DNA of 64,000 nucleotides from an uncultured Flavobacteriaceae bacterium. GTDB taxonomy: Bacteria > Bacteroidota > Bacteroidia > Flavobacteriales > Flavobacteriaceae. The position numbers and the translations under genes were made by a program. The DNA is taken from NCBI GenBank assembly GCA_943788695.1, contig CALSRG010000001.1, positions 620,001 through 684,000 of the forward strand, written 5' to 3'. This document shows positions 1 through 9,113 of this stretch, piece after piece. Positions within the stretch are counted from its first letter, which is position 1; each line of letters opens with the position of its first letter. The notes under the pieces are model-generated. The model was not told the DNA's origin. It saw nothing but the letters and a program-made list of their open reading frames with translations, and made no database searches.

Positions 1-924
1 TACACGGCTCAGCCAAAGGCAGCACCAGTGACGCAAGCAACCTCAGATGTTGTTGGTGGAGGTGTGCCTAGCACAGGAGGTGCAGACAACAATCAAATTT
101 TGTTAGCGGGATTAGCCTTATTATTTGGTTTACTCGCTATTGGACTGTTCATGGTGCGTAAAACATTGCACCGTTTCGCTATGGCTAACGACATTGATCT
201 CCCTGTTGATAAACCAAAAAGTACGCCGATTTGGATTGCCTTTGCTCAAAATCAATTTTTGGTATTGGTTACAGCCATCTTTTTTTTACTCGCAAGTGGT
301 TATTTCGTTTACGGTTTCTTGATGCAAATTGGAATTGACCAAGGATATGAGCCTGTTCAACCAATTCATTACTCGCACAAAATACACGCCGGAGAAAATA
401 AAATTGATTGTAATTATTGCCACTCTTCAGCTCGTGTTAGTAAGCATTCTGGAATTCCATCTTTGAATATTTGTATGAATTGTCACAAATCCATTTATGA
501 ATACAACGGGCCAACAACGGCAGAGTATACCAAAGATTTTTATGACAATGAAATTAAAAAACTTTACAAGGCCGTAGGTTGGGATGATGCTAATCAAGTG
601 TACACTGGAAAAACACAGCCCGTAAAATGGGTACGCATTCACAACCTGCCTGATTTCGCCTATTTTAATCACTCTCAGCATGTTACGGTAGCTGGTATAG
701 AATGTCAGACGTGTCACGGACCTGTGGAAGAAATGGAAATTATGTCGCAATATGCACCTCTCACGATGGGTTGGTGTATTAATTGCCACCGCGAGACCAA
801 CGTTAAGGTCACCGACAACGCCTACTACGATAAAATTCATGATGAATTATCAAAGAAGTACGGTGTTGAAGAATTGACCGCTGCTCAAATGGGTGGTTTG
901 GAATGTGGAAAGTGTCATTATTAA
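1..924 (+). CDS. actA: ActA, pentaheme cytochrome c subunit of alternative complex III (5' partial)
   Basis: The frame is open from base 1, so the true start lies outside the window; the GTG at 28 is probably internal. Counting from that GTG, five CxxCH heme c sites are visible at residues 128-132, 149-153, 226-230, 250-254 and 293-297. Two membrane segments lie at about 24-43 and 76-98. Five hemes plus a membrane anchor followed by a large iron-sulfur protein, an NrfD-like protein and a DUF3341 protein is the known ActABCD arrangement. ActA carries electrons from quinol oxidation toward cytochrome c on the periplasmic side. It is the first visible gene of an eight-gene respiratory operon, 20 bases before actB. 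Confidence 0.93.
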   Translation, partial: YTAQPKAAPVTQATSDVVGGGVPSTGGADNNQILLAGLALLFGLLAIGLFMVRKTLHRFAMANDIDLPVDKPKSTPIWIAFAQNQFLVLVTAIFFLLASGYFVYGFLMQIGIDQGYEPVQPIHYSHKIHAGENKIDCNYCHSSARVSKHSGIPSLNICMNCHKSIYEYNGPTTAEYTKDFYDNEIKKLYKAVGWDDANQVYTGKTQPVKWVRIHNLPDFAYFNHSQHVTVAGIECQTCHGPVEEMEIMSQYAPLTMGWCINCHRETNVKVTDNAYYDKIHDELSKKYGVEELTAAQMGGLECGKCHY

Positions 925-944
925 AAGCAAAAATCTTGTAGTCA

Positions 945-3900
945 ATGTCAACAAGTAAAACATACTGGAAAAATATAGCCGACCTTGCGTCGAATCCTGA
1001 ATTAGATCCTAAGCGTCACAACGAGTTTGTGGAGCATATTCCTGTGGATGAATTTTTGGGAGATAAAGAAACACTAGATCAAAGTGATACCTCACGACGA
1101 GATTTCTTGAAGTACGTTGGATTTAGTACAGCTGCAGCTACCCTGGCTGCCTGTGAGGGGCCGGTAATTAAATCCATTCCATACGTTGTTCAGCCAGAAT
1201 CCATTGTGCCTGGTATAGCTAACTATTACGCTACGAGCATCGCCAACGGCTATGACTTTGCAAGTATTTTGGTAAAGACACGTGAAGGGCGTCCAATTCT
1301 CATCAATAATAACAGCTTAGACGCAACGGGAACGGGTGCTAACGCCAGAGTCAACGCATCTGTTCTAGATTTATACGACAGCAAGAGACTTACTGCACCA
1401 ATGATAAACGGTGTTGCGTCGTCTTGGGAAGTGTTCAATACTGACATTGCCAAGCAATTAGAGGTCTTAACGACAGATAATAAAGCTATTGTTTTATTGA
1501 CCCAGACTTTTGCCAGTCCATCTATGTTTGCTTTGGTCAATGAATTTAAGTCAAAATTCCCAACAGCAAAACACATCACTTACGATGCCATCTCTCAGTC
1601 TTCCGCTTTAGATGCTTTCGAACAGCGTTACGGAATAAGAGCATTAGCGGACTATGATTTTTCCAAAGCTTTAATGATTGTTAGTGTTGCTGCTGATTTT
1701 CTAGGAGATTGGCAAGGTGGTGGTTTCGATAGTGGCTATTCCAAAAGCCGTATTCCTCAAAATGGCATGATGTCAAAACACGTGCAGTTTGAGTCCAATA
1801 TGAGCTTAACAGGAGCCAATGCTGACCAGCGCGTGCCGCTAACGCCTGCACAGCAGAAACAAGTTTTAGCTGTACTATATGCGAAATTGAAAGGTACGTC
1901 GTTACAAACCGAACTTCCTGAAAACATTATTAAAATTGTTAATCAGACCGCAAAAGCCTTGTTAAAGTCAGGCAGTAATGCCGTTGTTGTTACGGGATTA
2001 GATGATGTCAATGCTCAGGCTTTAGTATTAGATATAAATACCATGTTGGGCAGTAAGGCTTACGATCCTAGCGCACCTTTGATGGTGAGAAGTGGCAGTG
2101 ACGCAGCCCTGACATCATTAGTAAGTGATATGAATAGCGGCGCAGTAGGCGCAGTGATTATGGCAGGGGTTAATCCATCTTACACATTACCAAACGCTGA
2201 AGCTTTTAATAACGGACTTGCTAAAGTAGGTCTTACGGCTTCCTTTACTTTGAAAGCTGACGAAACCGCTGCCAATGTAAACTATTTAGGAGCAGTACCT
2301 CATTATCTTGAATCTTGGGGTGATGTTGAACGTAAAGCGGGTCATTTTGGATTGATTCAACCAACCATTAGACCTTTGTTTGATACGATGCAATTTCAAG
2401 ACGCCTTACTGGCATGGATGGGAAGCACTGTCAAGTATTATGACTATTTAAAAACGTATTGGACGTCTAATATTCTAAATGGCGCTACTTGGAATGAAGC
2501 TCTTCATGACGGATATTTTTCAAAGATCAATAACAATGCTGTGATGAGTCAAGATATTGATTTGACTAGCTGCGTATCAGCATTAGCTTCTGCCAAAGAT
2601 GAAGGCATGACACTGACCCTTTATCCAAAGTTGGGTATGGGCGATGGTCAACAAGCGAATAATCCTTGGTTGCAAGAATTTCCAGATCCACTTACAAGGG
2701 TCACTTGGGATAATTACCTTACAATGGCTATTTCTGATGCGAAGGCTTTAGGACTTTTCATGGAAAGTGGTGGTACTGATGCTACGGGTGGATTGAACGG
2801 GCTTTACGCTGAGGTTAATGTTAATGGGGTTACAATTACAGCTCCTGTCATTATTCAACCGGGTCAGGCTAAAGGCACAGTTGGACTATCATTTGGCTAT
2901 GGACGTTCTGCTGGTGTAAAAGAAGAATTGCAAACTGGTGTAAACGCCTATCCGTTATACCAAGGTTTTAACGCAAATCAGACTGTAAGTATTAAAGCCG
3001 CTGAAGGTGTTCATGAATTTGCTTGTGTGCAGTTACATAATACTTTAATGGGTCGTGGAGACATTATTAAAGAAACAAGTTTAGAGGTCTTTAATACTAA
3101 ATCTGCGAAAGAATGGAATCCAATGACTATGGTGTCATTGAATCATGTGGAAACACCTGTTGATTCTCCTGAAGTTGATTTGTGGGATGAATTTGACCGT
3201 TCTATTGGACATCATTTTAACCTCTCTATTGACCTGAATGCTTGTACTGGATGCGGCGCTTGCGTAATTGCGTGCCATGCCGAAAATAACGTTCCAGTTG
3301 TTGGTAAAGAAGAAATTCGACGTAGTCGTGATATGCACTGGTTGCGAATTGATAGATATTATTCATCTGAAACCACTTTTGAAGGAGATGACCAACGTAA
3401 AGATGATATCAGTGGCTTGTCTGATTCAATGACAGGATTTGGAAAGATGGAGCAACCATCTGAAAATCCTCAAGTTGCTTTCCAGCCAATCATGTGTCAG
3501 CATTGTAATCATGCGCCTTGTGAAACTGTTTGCCCAGTGGCTGCAACATCTCACAGTAAGCAAGGTCAAAACCATATGGCCTATAACCGTTGCGTAGGTA
3601 CACGATATTGTGCCAACAACTGCCCTTATAAAGTGAGACGATTCAACTGGTTTTTGTACAACAACAATGACCAATTTGATTACCACATGAACGACGACTT
3701 AGGTCGTATGGTCATCAATCCTGACGTAACTGTTCGTTCGAGAGGCGTGATGGAAAAATGCTCTATGTGCATCCAAATGACGCAAAAAACAATTTTGGAC
3801 GCTAAGCGTGATGGACGTGTTGCTAAAACGGACGAGTTTAGAACAGCCTGTTCCGCAGCTTGTAATAATGGTGCATTAGTATTTGGTGACATCAACGATA

Positions 3901-4019
3901 AGGCTAACACCATTGTAGCGAAAAAAGAAGATGAGCGCGCTTATTATTTGCTTGATCACGTTGGGACAAAACCAAATGTGATGTATCAAGTAAAAGTTCG
4001 CAATACAAACGAAGTTTAA
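945..4019 (+). CDS. actB: ActB, iron-sulfur and molybdopterin-oxidoreductase-like subunit of alternative complex III
   Basis: This 1024-residue protein begins with a twin-arginine motif (RRDFLK, residues 51-56) followed by a lipobox-like LAAC ending at Cys70, so it is probably exported folded and lipid-anchored. The middle resembles the molybdopterin oxidoreductase fold; characterised ActB proteins carry no molybdenum. The C-terminal third is ferredoxin-like, with cysteine groups starting at residues 767 (CTGCGAC), 851 (CQHCNHAPC), 883 (CVGTRYCANNC) and 939 (CSMC), enough for the three [4Fe-4S] and one [3Fe-4S] clusters known in the family. It links ActC quinol oxidation to the heme subunits. 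Its position between actA and actC supports the call. Confidence 0.95.
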   Translation: MSTSKTYWKNIADLASNPELDPKRHNEFVEHIPVDEFLGDKETLDQSDTSRRDFLKYVGFSTAAATLAACEGPVIKSIPYVVQPESIVPGIANYYATSIANGYDFASILVKTREGRPILINNNSLDATGTGANARVNASVLDLYDSKRLTAPMINGVASSWEVFNTDIAKQLEVLTTDNKAIVLLTQTFASPSMFALVNEFKSKFPTAKHITYDAISQSSALDAFEQRYGIRALADYDFSKALMIVSVAADFLGDWQGGGFDSGYSKSRIPQNGMMSKHVQFESNMSLTGANADQRVPLTPAQQKQVLAVLYAKLKGTSLQTELPENIIKIVNQTAKALLKSGSNAVVVTGLDDVNAQALVLDINTMLGSKAYDPSAPLMVRSGSDAALTSLVSDMNSGAVGAVIMAGVNPSYTLPNAEAFNNGLAKVGLTASFTLKADETAANVNYLGAVPHYLESWGDVERKAGHFGLIQPTIRPLFDTMQFQDALLAWMGSTVKYYDYLKTYWTSNILNGATWNEALHDGYFSKINNNAVMSQDIDLTSCVSALASAKDEGMTLTLYPKLGMGDGQQANNPWLQEFPDPLTRVTWDNYLTMAISDAKALGLFMESGGTDATGGLNGLYAEVNVNGVTITAPVIIQPGQAKGTVGLSFGYGRSAGVKEELQTGVNAYPLYQGFNANQTVSIKAAEGVHEFACVQLHNTLMGRGDIIKETSLEVFNTKSAKEWNPMTMVSLNHVETPVDSPEVDLWDEFDRSIGHHFNLSIDLNACTGCGACVIACHAENNVPVVGKEEIRRSRDMHWLRIDRYYSSETTFEGDDQRKDDISGLSDSMTGFGKMEQPSENPQVAFQPIMCQHCNHAPCETVCPVAATSHSKQGQNHMAYNRCVGTRYCANNCPYKVRRFNWFLYNNNDQFDYHMNDDLGRMVINPDVTVRSRGVMEKCSMCIQMTQKTILDAKRDGRVAKTDEFRTACSAACNNGALVFGDINDKANTIVAKKEDERAYYLLDHVGTKPNVMYQVKVRNTNEV

Positions 4020-4041
4020 GATAGTAACGTAAAACAGAATT

Positions 4042-5496
4042 ATGGCCTCGCATTACGAAGCACCAATCAGAAGACCGCTTGTTACTGGTGAGAAATCTTA
4101 CCACGATGTGACAGTTGACGTTGCACGTCCAGTAGAAGGTAAAGCTAATAAGCAATGGTGGATTGTATTTTCAATCGCCTTGACTGCATTTATGTGGGGT
4201 GTCGGATGTATTATTTATACCATCGGGACTGGCGTAGGTGTTTGGGGGTTGAATAAAACTGTTGGATGGGCTTGGGATATCACCAATTTCGTTTGGTGGG
4301 TTGGTATTGGTCATGCAGGAACCCTTATTTCAGCAGTATTGTTACTGTTCCGTCAAAAGTGGCGTATGGCCATCAACCGTTCGGCTGAAGCCATGACCAT
4401 ATTTTCTGTTATACAGGCTGGTTTGTTTCCTATCATTCACATGGGGCGACCTTGGCTAGCGTATTGGGTATTGCCAATTCCAAATCAATTTGGATCACTT
4501 TGGGTAAATTTCAACTCCCCATTGTTATGGGATGTATTTGCTATATCGACCTATCTTTCGGTTTCATTGGTTTTCTGGTGGACAGGCTTGTTACCTGATT
4601 TTGCTATGATTCGTGATCGAGCAGTTAAGCCATTTCAGAAAAAAATATACAGTTTGTTAAGTTTTGGATGGTCGGGTCGTGCTAAAGATTGGCAACGATT
4701 TGAAGAAGTTTCATTGGTATTAGCCGGTTTAGCAACACCTTTGGTTTTGTCGGTTCACACCATCGTATCGTTTGACTTTGCCACCTCGGTAATCCCAGGT
4801 TGGCACACAACAATTTTTCCGCCATATTTCGTAGCTGGAGCTATTTTTTCTGGATTTGCCATGGTAAACACCTTGCTTATTATCATGCGAAAAGTATGCA
4901 GTTTAGAAGATTATATTACAGTTCAACACATTGAACTGATGAATATTGTTATTATGATTACAGGGTCTATTGTTGGTGTGGCTTATATTACCGAGCTATT
5001 CATTGCTTGGTATTCAGGGGTTGAATATGAACAGTATGCATTCTTAAATAGGGCAACAGGTCCATACGCTTGGGCGTATTGGTGTATGATGAGTTGTAAC
5101 GTATTCTCGCCACAGTTTATGTGGTTTAAAAGATTACGAACAAGTATTATGTTCTCATTCTTTATATCAATTGTTGTAAATATCGGAATGTGGTTTGAGC
5201 GATTTGTAATTATCGTTACATCGTTACACAGAGATTACCTGCCATCATCATGGACTATGTTCTCTCCCACTTTTGTTGATATTGGAATATTTATAGGAAC
5301 CATTGGATTCTTCTTTGTCTTATTCTTGTTATATGCTCGAACGTTCCCAGTGATTGCTCAAGCAGAGGTTAAAACAATCTTAAAATCATCAGGACAACGC
5401 TACAAACGTTTGAGGGAATCTGGTGCAACGTTGGTGGGCTCTGGATCAGTTGATGCCGTAGCTGCAGATCAAAATAAAACTAAATCGAAAAAATAA
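4042..5496 (+). CDS. actC: ActC, NrfD-like quinol-binding membrane subunit of alternative complex III
   Basis: The 484-residue protein is strongly hydrophobic with about ten membrane segments after a polar N-terminus, and matches the polysulfide reductase NrfD family (for example the GHAGTLISAVLLL stretch and the IHMGRPW motif). In alternative complex III this subunit carries the quinol oxidation site next to the ActB clusters and is proposed to take part in proton movement. It ends in a lysine-rich cytoplasmic tail. It starts 22 bases after actB and ends 23 bases before actD, with no separate promoter evident, so it is co-transcribed. Confidence 0.94.
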   Translation: MASHYEAPIRRPLVTGEKSYHDVTVDVARPVEGKANKQWWIVFSIALTAFMWGVGCIIYTIGTGVGVWGLNKTVGWAWDITNFVWWVGIGHAGTLISAVLLLFRQKWRMAINRSAEAMTIFSVIQAGLFPIIHMGRPWLAYWVLPIPNQFGSLWVNFNSPLLWDVFAISTYLSVSLVFWWTGLLPDFAMIRDRAVKPFQKKIYSLLSFGWSGRAKDWQRFEEVSLVLAGLATPLVLSVHTIVSFDFATSVIPGWHTTIFPPYFVAGAIFSGFAMVNTLLIIMRKVCSLEDYITVQHIELMNIVIMITGSIVGVAYITELFIAWYSGVEYEQYAFLNRATGPYAWAYWCMMSCNVFSPQFMWFKRLRTSIMFSFFISIVVNIGMWFERFVIIVTSLHRDYLPSSWTMFSPTFVDIGIFIGTIGFFFVLFLLYARTFPVIAQAEVKTILKSSGQRYKRLRESGATLVGSGSVDAVAADQNKTKSKK

Positions 5497-5519
5497 AGAG
5501 GCGACAAATACATTAACTT

Positions 5520-6056
5520 ATGAAAAGTTCGAAAGTTATTCACGCACTATACACCGACGATGACGTTCTATTGAATGCCGTTAAGAAGTTGCGTGCAGCA
5601 AAGCATGCGATTGAAGAAGTCTATACGCCTTTTCCTGTTCACGGTCTAGACAAGGTCATGGGTCTTGAACCAACACGAATTGCTATTACTTCATTCATGT
5701 ATGGCTGTGTAGGTCTCTGCGTGGCAATTTTAATGATGAATTATATCATGATCCAAGATTGGCCTCAGGACATTGGCGGTAAGCCAAGTTTTAGCTATTT
5801 GGAAAATATGCCAGCATTTGTGCCAATTATGTTTGAAATGACAGTCTTTTTTGCCGCCCACCTTATGGTTATTACTTTCTACCTGCGCAGCAGAATGTGG
5901 CCGTTTAAGAATGCTGAAAACCCTGATGCTCGCACCACTGATGACCATTTTTTAATCGCTGTTTCAGTAGGTGAAGATGAGAAGGAATTGAAAAAATTAT
6001 TAACCGAAACAGGTGCTGTTGAAATGCACCTTGTTGAACAAGAAGCAAGTCACTAA
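5520..6056 (+). CDS. actD: ActD, DUF3341 membrane subunit of alternative complex III
   Basis: This 178-residue protein has a soluble N-terminal part (about 1-55), two membrane segments (about 58-80 and 100-122) and a C-terminal soluble domain, as expected of DUF3341 family ActD proteins. The N-terminal EEVYTPFPVHGLD motif is typical of the family. ActD is a structural subunit with no cofactor, packed against ActC. It starts 23 bases after actC and stops 4 bases before the chosen start of actE. Confidence 0.93.
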   Translation: MKSSKVIHALYTDDDVLLNAVKKLRAAKHAIEEVYTPFPVHGLDKVMGLEPTRIAITSFMYGCVGLCVAILMMNYIMIQDWPQDIGGKPSFSYLENMPAFVPIMFEMTVFFAAHLMVITFYLRSRMWPFKNAENPDARTTDDHFLIAVSVGEDEKELKKLLTETGAVEMHLVEQEASH

Positions 6057-6060
6057 TCCC

Positions 6061-6645
6061 ATGATTTACAAGACGCTCAATTTTTTAATCCGATTGAAAA
6101 GACCAAGCAGTATGTTGGCTTTTCTCTTTATGGCATTTAGCTTGGCCTCGTGTCAGAAAAATTCTAGGCCAAATTACCAGTACATGCCTAATATGTATAC
6201 CTCGGTTGGATACGAAGCTTACGGCGAATATGATGTTTTTGCTAAAGGTCAAGAGGCAATGGCTCCCGCTGAGAATACTATTGCTCGCGGTCATAGTTTG
6301 TATGCTTTTCCAAACAGCAATGAAGGTTATGAACTAGCCAAGGCCGATTCAACTAATCCTTATGAAACGGATTATGATGCGATTCGAGGAAAGGCACTTT
6401 ATGATATCTACTGTGGTATTTGTCATGGCAATCAAGGTAAAGGAAATGGATATTTAGTAGCAAACGAAAAAATACTTGGCGTTCCAAGTTATGATGCGCG
6501 AGAAATTACTGTTGGAAGCGTTTATCATGTCATTTATTTTGGTAAAAATACCATGGGATCGTACGCCAATCAATTGAATGAAGAAGAACGCTGGCAGGTT
6601 TCTGCTTATGTGATGAACCTTCGTGAAGCGTTAATACAAAACTAA
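6061..6645 (+). CDS. actE: ActE, monoheme cytochrome c lipoprotein of alternative complex III
   Basis: One heme c site (CGICH, followed by GNQGKGNG) identifies a class I cytochrome c domain in the C-terminal half. The N-terminus has a hydrophobic segment ending in the lipobox LASC, so the protein should be a periplasmic lipoprotein. I chose the ATG at 6061, just after the actD stop; an in-frame ATG at 6112 would give a shorter, more typical signal peptide, and an earlier in-frame start at 6013 lies inside actD and adds nothing recognisable. It passes electrons from the ActA hemes toward the oxidase. Confidence 0.92.
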   Translation: MIYKTLNFLIRLKRPSSMLAFLFMAFSLASCQKNSRPNYQYMPNMYTSVGYEAYGEYDVFAKGQEAMAPAENTIARGHSLYAFPNSNEGYELAKADSTNPYETDYDAIRGKALYDIYCGICHGNQGKGNGYLVANEKILGVPSYDAREITVGSVYHVIYFGKNTMGSYANQLNEEERWQVSAYVMNLREALIQN

Positions 6646-6660
6646 AGACAACTCAGGATC

Positions 6661-7998
6661 ATGTATATTTTTACCAACCGTTTAAAACTGATAGCGATTT
6701 CTCTGGTAGTTCTAGGTGCTGCAGGGTGGACATACAGCTATGTCACTTCCAAAAAATCTTTAGAAGAGATTAAGATTATGTTGGCTGAAGAGGACAGTCA
6801 TCATGGTCCAGTTGCTGATGTGGAGTCTCATGCACCCGCTGAGCAAATGCATGCGGAGGAAACTCATTCTGAGGCTCATGTTACAGCCGAAACCCATGGT
6901 GACGAACACGCCGAACACGTTTTACACCAAACTCATAACCGTCCTTATGCGGCGCTTTATGTAGCTGCGTTCTTTTTTATGATGATATCGCTCGGAGTAT
7001 TAGCATTTTATGCAGTGCAATATGCCGCACAAGCCGGCTGGTCTGTAGTGCTTCATCGTGTGATGGAGGCGATCACGGCTTACTTATTACCTGGGGCCTT
7101 AATTGTATTAATTATTGCACTTTGGGCTGGTGATCATTTATTTATTTGGATGGATGAAGAGGTCGTTGCGCATGACGCATTAATTCAAGCTAAAACAGGA
7201 TGGCTCAATAAAACGGGCTTTCTTGTACGCGGATTGATTTTTATCGGCGGTTGGAGCGCTTATCGCTTCCTATCCCGACGCTATTCAATTGCTCAGGATA
7301 ACGCCGATGACGCCAAAAATTTTAAAAGAAATTTCCGATTATCGGCAGGATTCCTTGTATTCTATTTGTATACCGAATCTATGATGTCTTGGGATTGGAT
7401 TATGAGTGTTGACCCTCACTGGTTTAGTACTTTATTCGGCTGGTATGTCTTTGCTAGCATGTTTGTGAGCGGTATTACAGTCATTGCTCTATTAACACTT
7501 TACTTAAAGTCAAAAGGTCACCTCGAATTGGTCAATGACAGTCATTTGCACGATTTGGCTAAATTCATGTTCGGTATCAGTATTTTCTGGACTTACTTGT
7601 GGTTCTCACAATTTATGCTCATTTGGTATTCGAATATTCCAGAAGAGGTAACTTATTTTGTTACACGATTGGCTGATTATAAACTTCCATTTTTAGGGAT
7701 GGTAGTATTGAATTTTGTATTCCCTTTACTACTTCTTATGAATAGCGATTATAAGCGTGTTCCGTGGTTTGTAGTCATGACAGGAGTGGTTATATTATTT
7801 GGGCATTATATCGACGTTTTCAATATGATTATGCCTGCGACAGTCGGTGACCGTTGGGGTCTTGGATTGTCAGAAATTAGTGCCGTTCTGCTATTTTTAG
7901 GACTGTTCCTATTTATTGTTCAACAAGCCCTGACAAAAGCGCCTCTATTGGCCAAAGGAAACCCATTTGTAAAAGAAAGTGAATATTATCACTATTAA
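6661..7998 (+). CDS. actF: ActF, quinol:cytochrome c oxidoreductase membrane subunit
   Basis: The 445-residue protein is an NrfD-like paralogue of ActC with about ten membrane segments. A long acidic, histidine-rich insert (about residues 40-95, with many His and Glu) follows the first membrane helix; a similar charged segment is common in flavobacterial ActF. In solved complexes ActF sits beside ActC but lacks its own cluster partner and is thought to help form the proton path. It begins 15 bases after actE and is followed by the oxidase genes, so the complex and its electron acceptor are made from one transcript. Confidence 0.93.
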   Translation: MYIFTNRLKLIAISLVVLGAAGWTYSYVTSKKSLEEIKIMLAEEDSHHGPVADVESHAPAEQMHAEETHSEAHVTAETHGDEHAEHVLHQTHNRPYAALYVAAFFFMMISLGVLAFYAVQYAAQAGWSVVLHRVMEAITAYLLPGALIVLIIALWAGDHLFIWMDEEVVAHDALIQAKTGWLNKTGFLVRGLIFIGGWSAYRFLSRRYSIAQDNADDAKNFKRNFRLSAGFLVFYLYTESMMSWDWIMSVDPHWFSTLFGWYVFASMFVSGITVIALLTLYLKSKGHLELVNDSHLHDLAKFMFGISIFWTYLWFSQFMLIWYSNIPEEVTYFVTRLADYKLPFLGMVVLNFVFPLLLLMNSDYKRVPWFVVMTGVVILFGHYIDVFNMIMPATVGDRWGLGLSEISAVLLFLGLFLFIVQQALTKAPLLAKGNPFVKESEYYHY

Positions 7999-8020
7999 CA
8001 TATAAAGCATACCAAAGGCG

Positions 8021-9091
8021 ATGACTACCTTTTTAACCATCTTAGTTTTAGTTTCTATAACCGTTGCGATATGGCAAATGGTTAAAATTTTTGATCTTTC
8101 TAGGAAACCTGCTGACGACTCAGAGATAGCAACTGATCAAGACAATAAGGTCAATGGCTACATGCTGCTGGGCTTTTTGATCTTTATTTATTTAATTACA
8201 ATTATTAGTTTCGTTTTGTGGGGCGATTTGCCTTTATTATCTGATGCAGCCTCTGAACACGGATCTGATGTTGATTCGTTGTTTATTTTATCGTTGGTCA
8301 TTATTTTCATTGTTCAAACAATTACCCAGTTTTTACTTCACTATTTTGCCTTTATTTATCGAGGTGAAAAAGGGAAAAAGGCTCTCTTCTTTGCAGACAA
8401 TGATAAATTGGAGTTCATCTGGACCATCATTCCAGTAATTGTTTTAGCCGGGTTAATTATATCTGGTTTATTTACTTGGACAGAAATAATGACTGTAGAT
8501 GAGAATGACGATCCTATCGTCGTTGAATTATACGCACAACAATTTAACTGGAAAGCGCGATATGCGGGTGAGGATAATGTATTAGGCAAAGCCAATGTGA
8601 GATTAATCGATTTAGATAAAGCAAATATATTAGGCGTCGACGAATCAGACCTTAATGCTCAAGACGACATTATCGTCACCGAATTGCACCTGCCCGTTAA
8701 CCGTCCTATTCTGTTTAAAATGCGATCTCAAGATGTTTTGCATTCAGCCTATATGCCGCACTTTAGAGCACAGATGAATTGTGTTCCAGGAATGATTACG
8801 CAGTTCTCATTCACGCCTACGATAACCACTGAGGACTATAGAATGCTACCTAATATTGTTGAGAAAGTCAATAATATTAATAAGATCCGTATAAAGAAAT
8901 CTGAGAAATTGGCATCTCAAGGTGAAGAGGCCTTAGACCGCTATGACTTTGACTTTTTACTGTTGTGTAATAAAATTTGCGGCAAGTCGCACTATAATAT
9001 GCAAATGAAAATTATTGTTGAAACAGAGGAAGAATTTAATGCATGGATGGCCGAACAAAAAACCTTCGCCGCTTCATTGATTCAGAATTAA
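8021..9091 (+). CDS. coxB: Cytochrome c oxidase subunit II
   Basis: The CuA site is visible: His241, then Cys316, Cys320, His324 and Met327 (CNKICGKSHYNM). Hydrophobic helices lie at about 1-18, 46-68, 86-112 and 132-152, ahead of the periplasmic cupredoxin domain. The family's usual CxExC reads CxKxC here; the Glu contributes a backbone carbonyl, so CuA binding should survive, and I recall this form in other flavobacteria. An extra stretch of about 35 residues separates His241 from the cysteine pair. No heme c domain is fused. The gene lies directly after actF and 22 bases before coxA. Confidence 0.95.
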   Translation: MTTFLTILVLVSITVAIWQMVKIFDLSRKPADDSEIATDQDNKVNGYMLLGFLIFIYLITIISFVLWGDLPLLSDAASEHGSDVDSLFILSLVIIFIVQTITQFLLHYFAFIYRGEKGKKALFFADNDKLEFIWTIIPVIVLAGLIISGLFTWTEIMTVDENDDPIVVELYAQQFNWKARYAGEDNVLGKANVRLIDLDKANILGVDESDLNAQDDIIVTELHLPVNRPILFKMRSQDVLHSAYMPHFRAQMNCVPGMITQFSFTPTITTEDYRMLPNIVEKVNNINKIRIKKSEKLASQGEEALDRYDFDFLLLCNKICGKSHYNMQMKIIVETEEEFNAWMAEQKTFAASLIQN

Positions 9092-9113
9092 AAATATTTA
9101 TAAAAATCATCTT

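Noticed and set aside
427..840. 137-residue frame on the strand opposite actA
   Set aside because: It is antisense to a clear pentaheme cytochrome gene and shows no recognisable motif.
8966..9002. CoxB CuA motif reads CxKxC where most oxidases have CxExC
   Set aside because: The Glu ligand works through its backbone carbonyl and the other ligands are intact; I recall the same form in other flavobacteria, so it is not an inactive oxidase.
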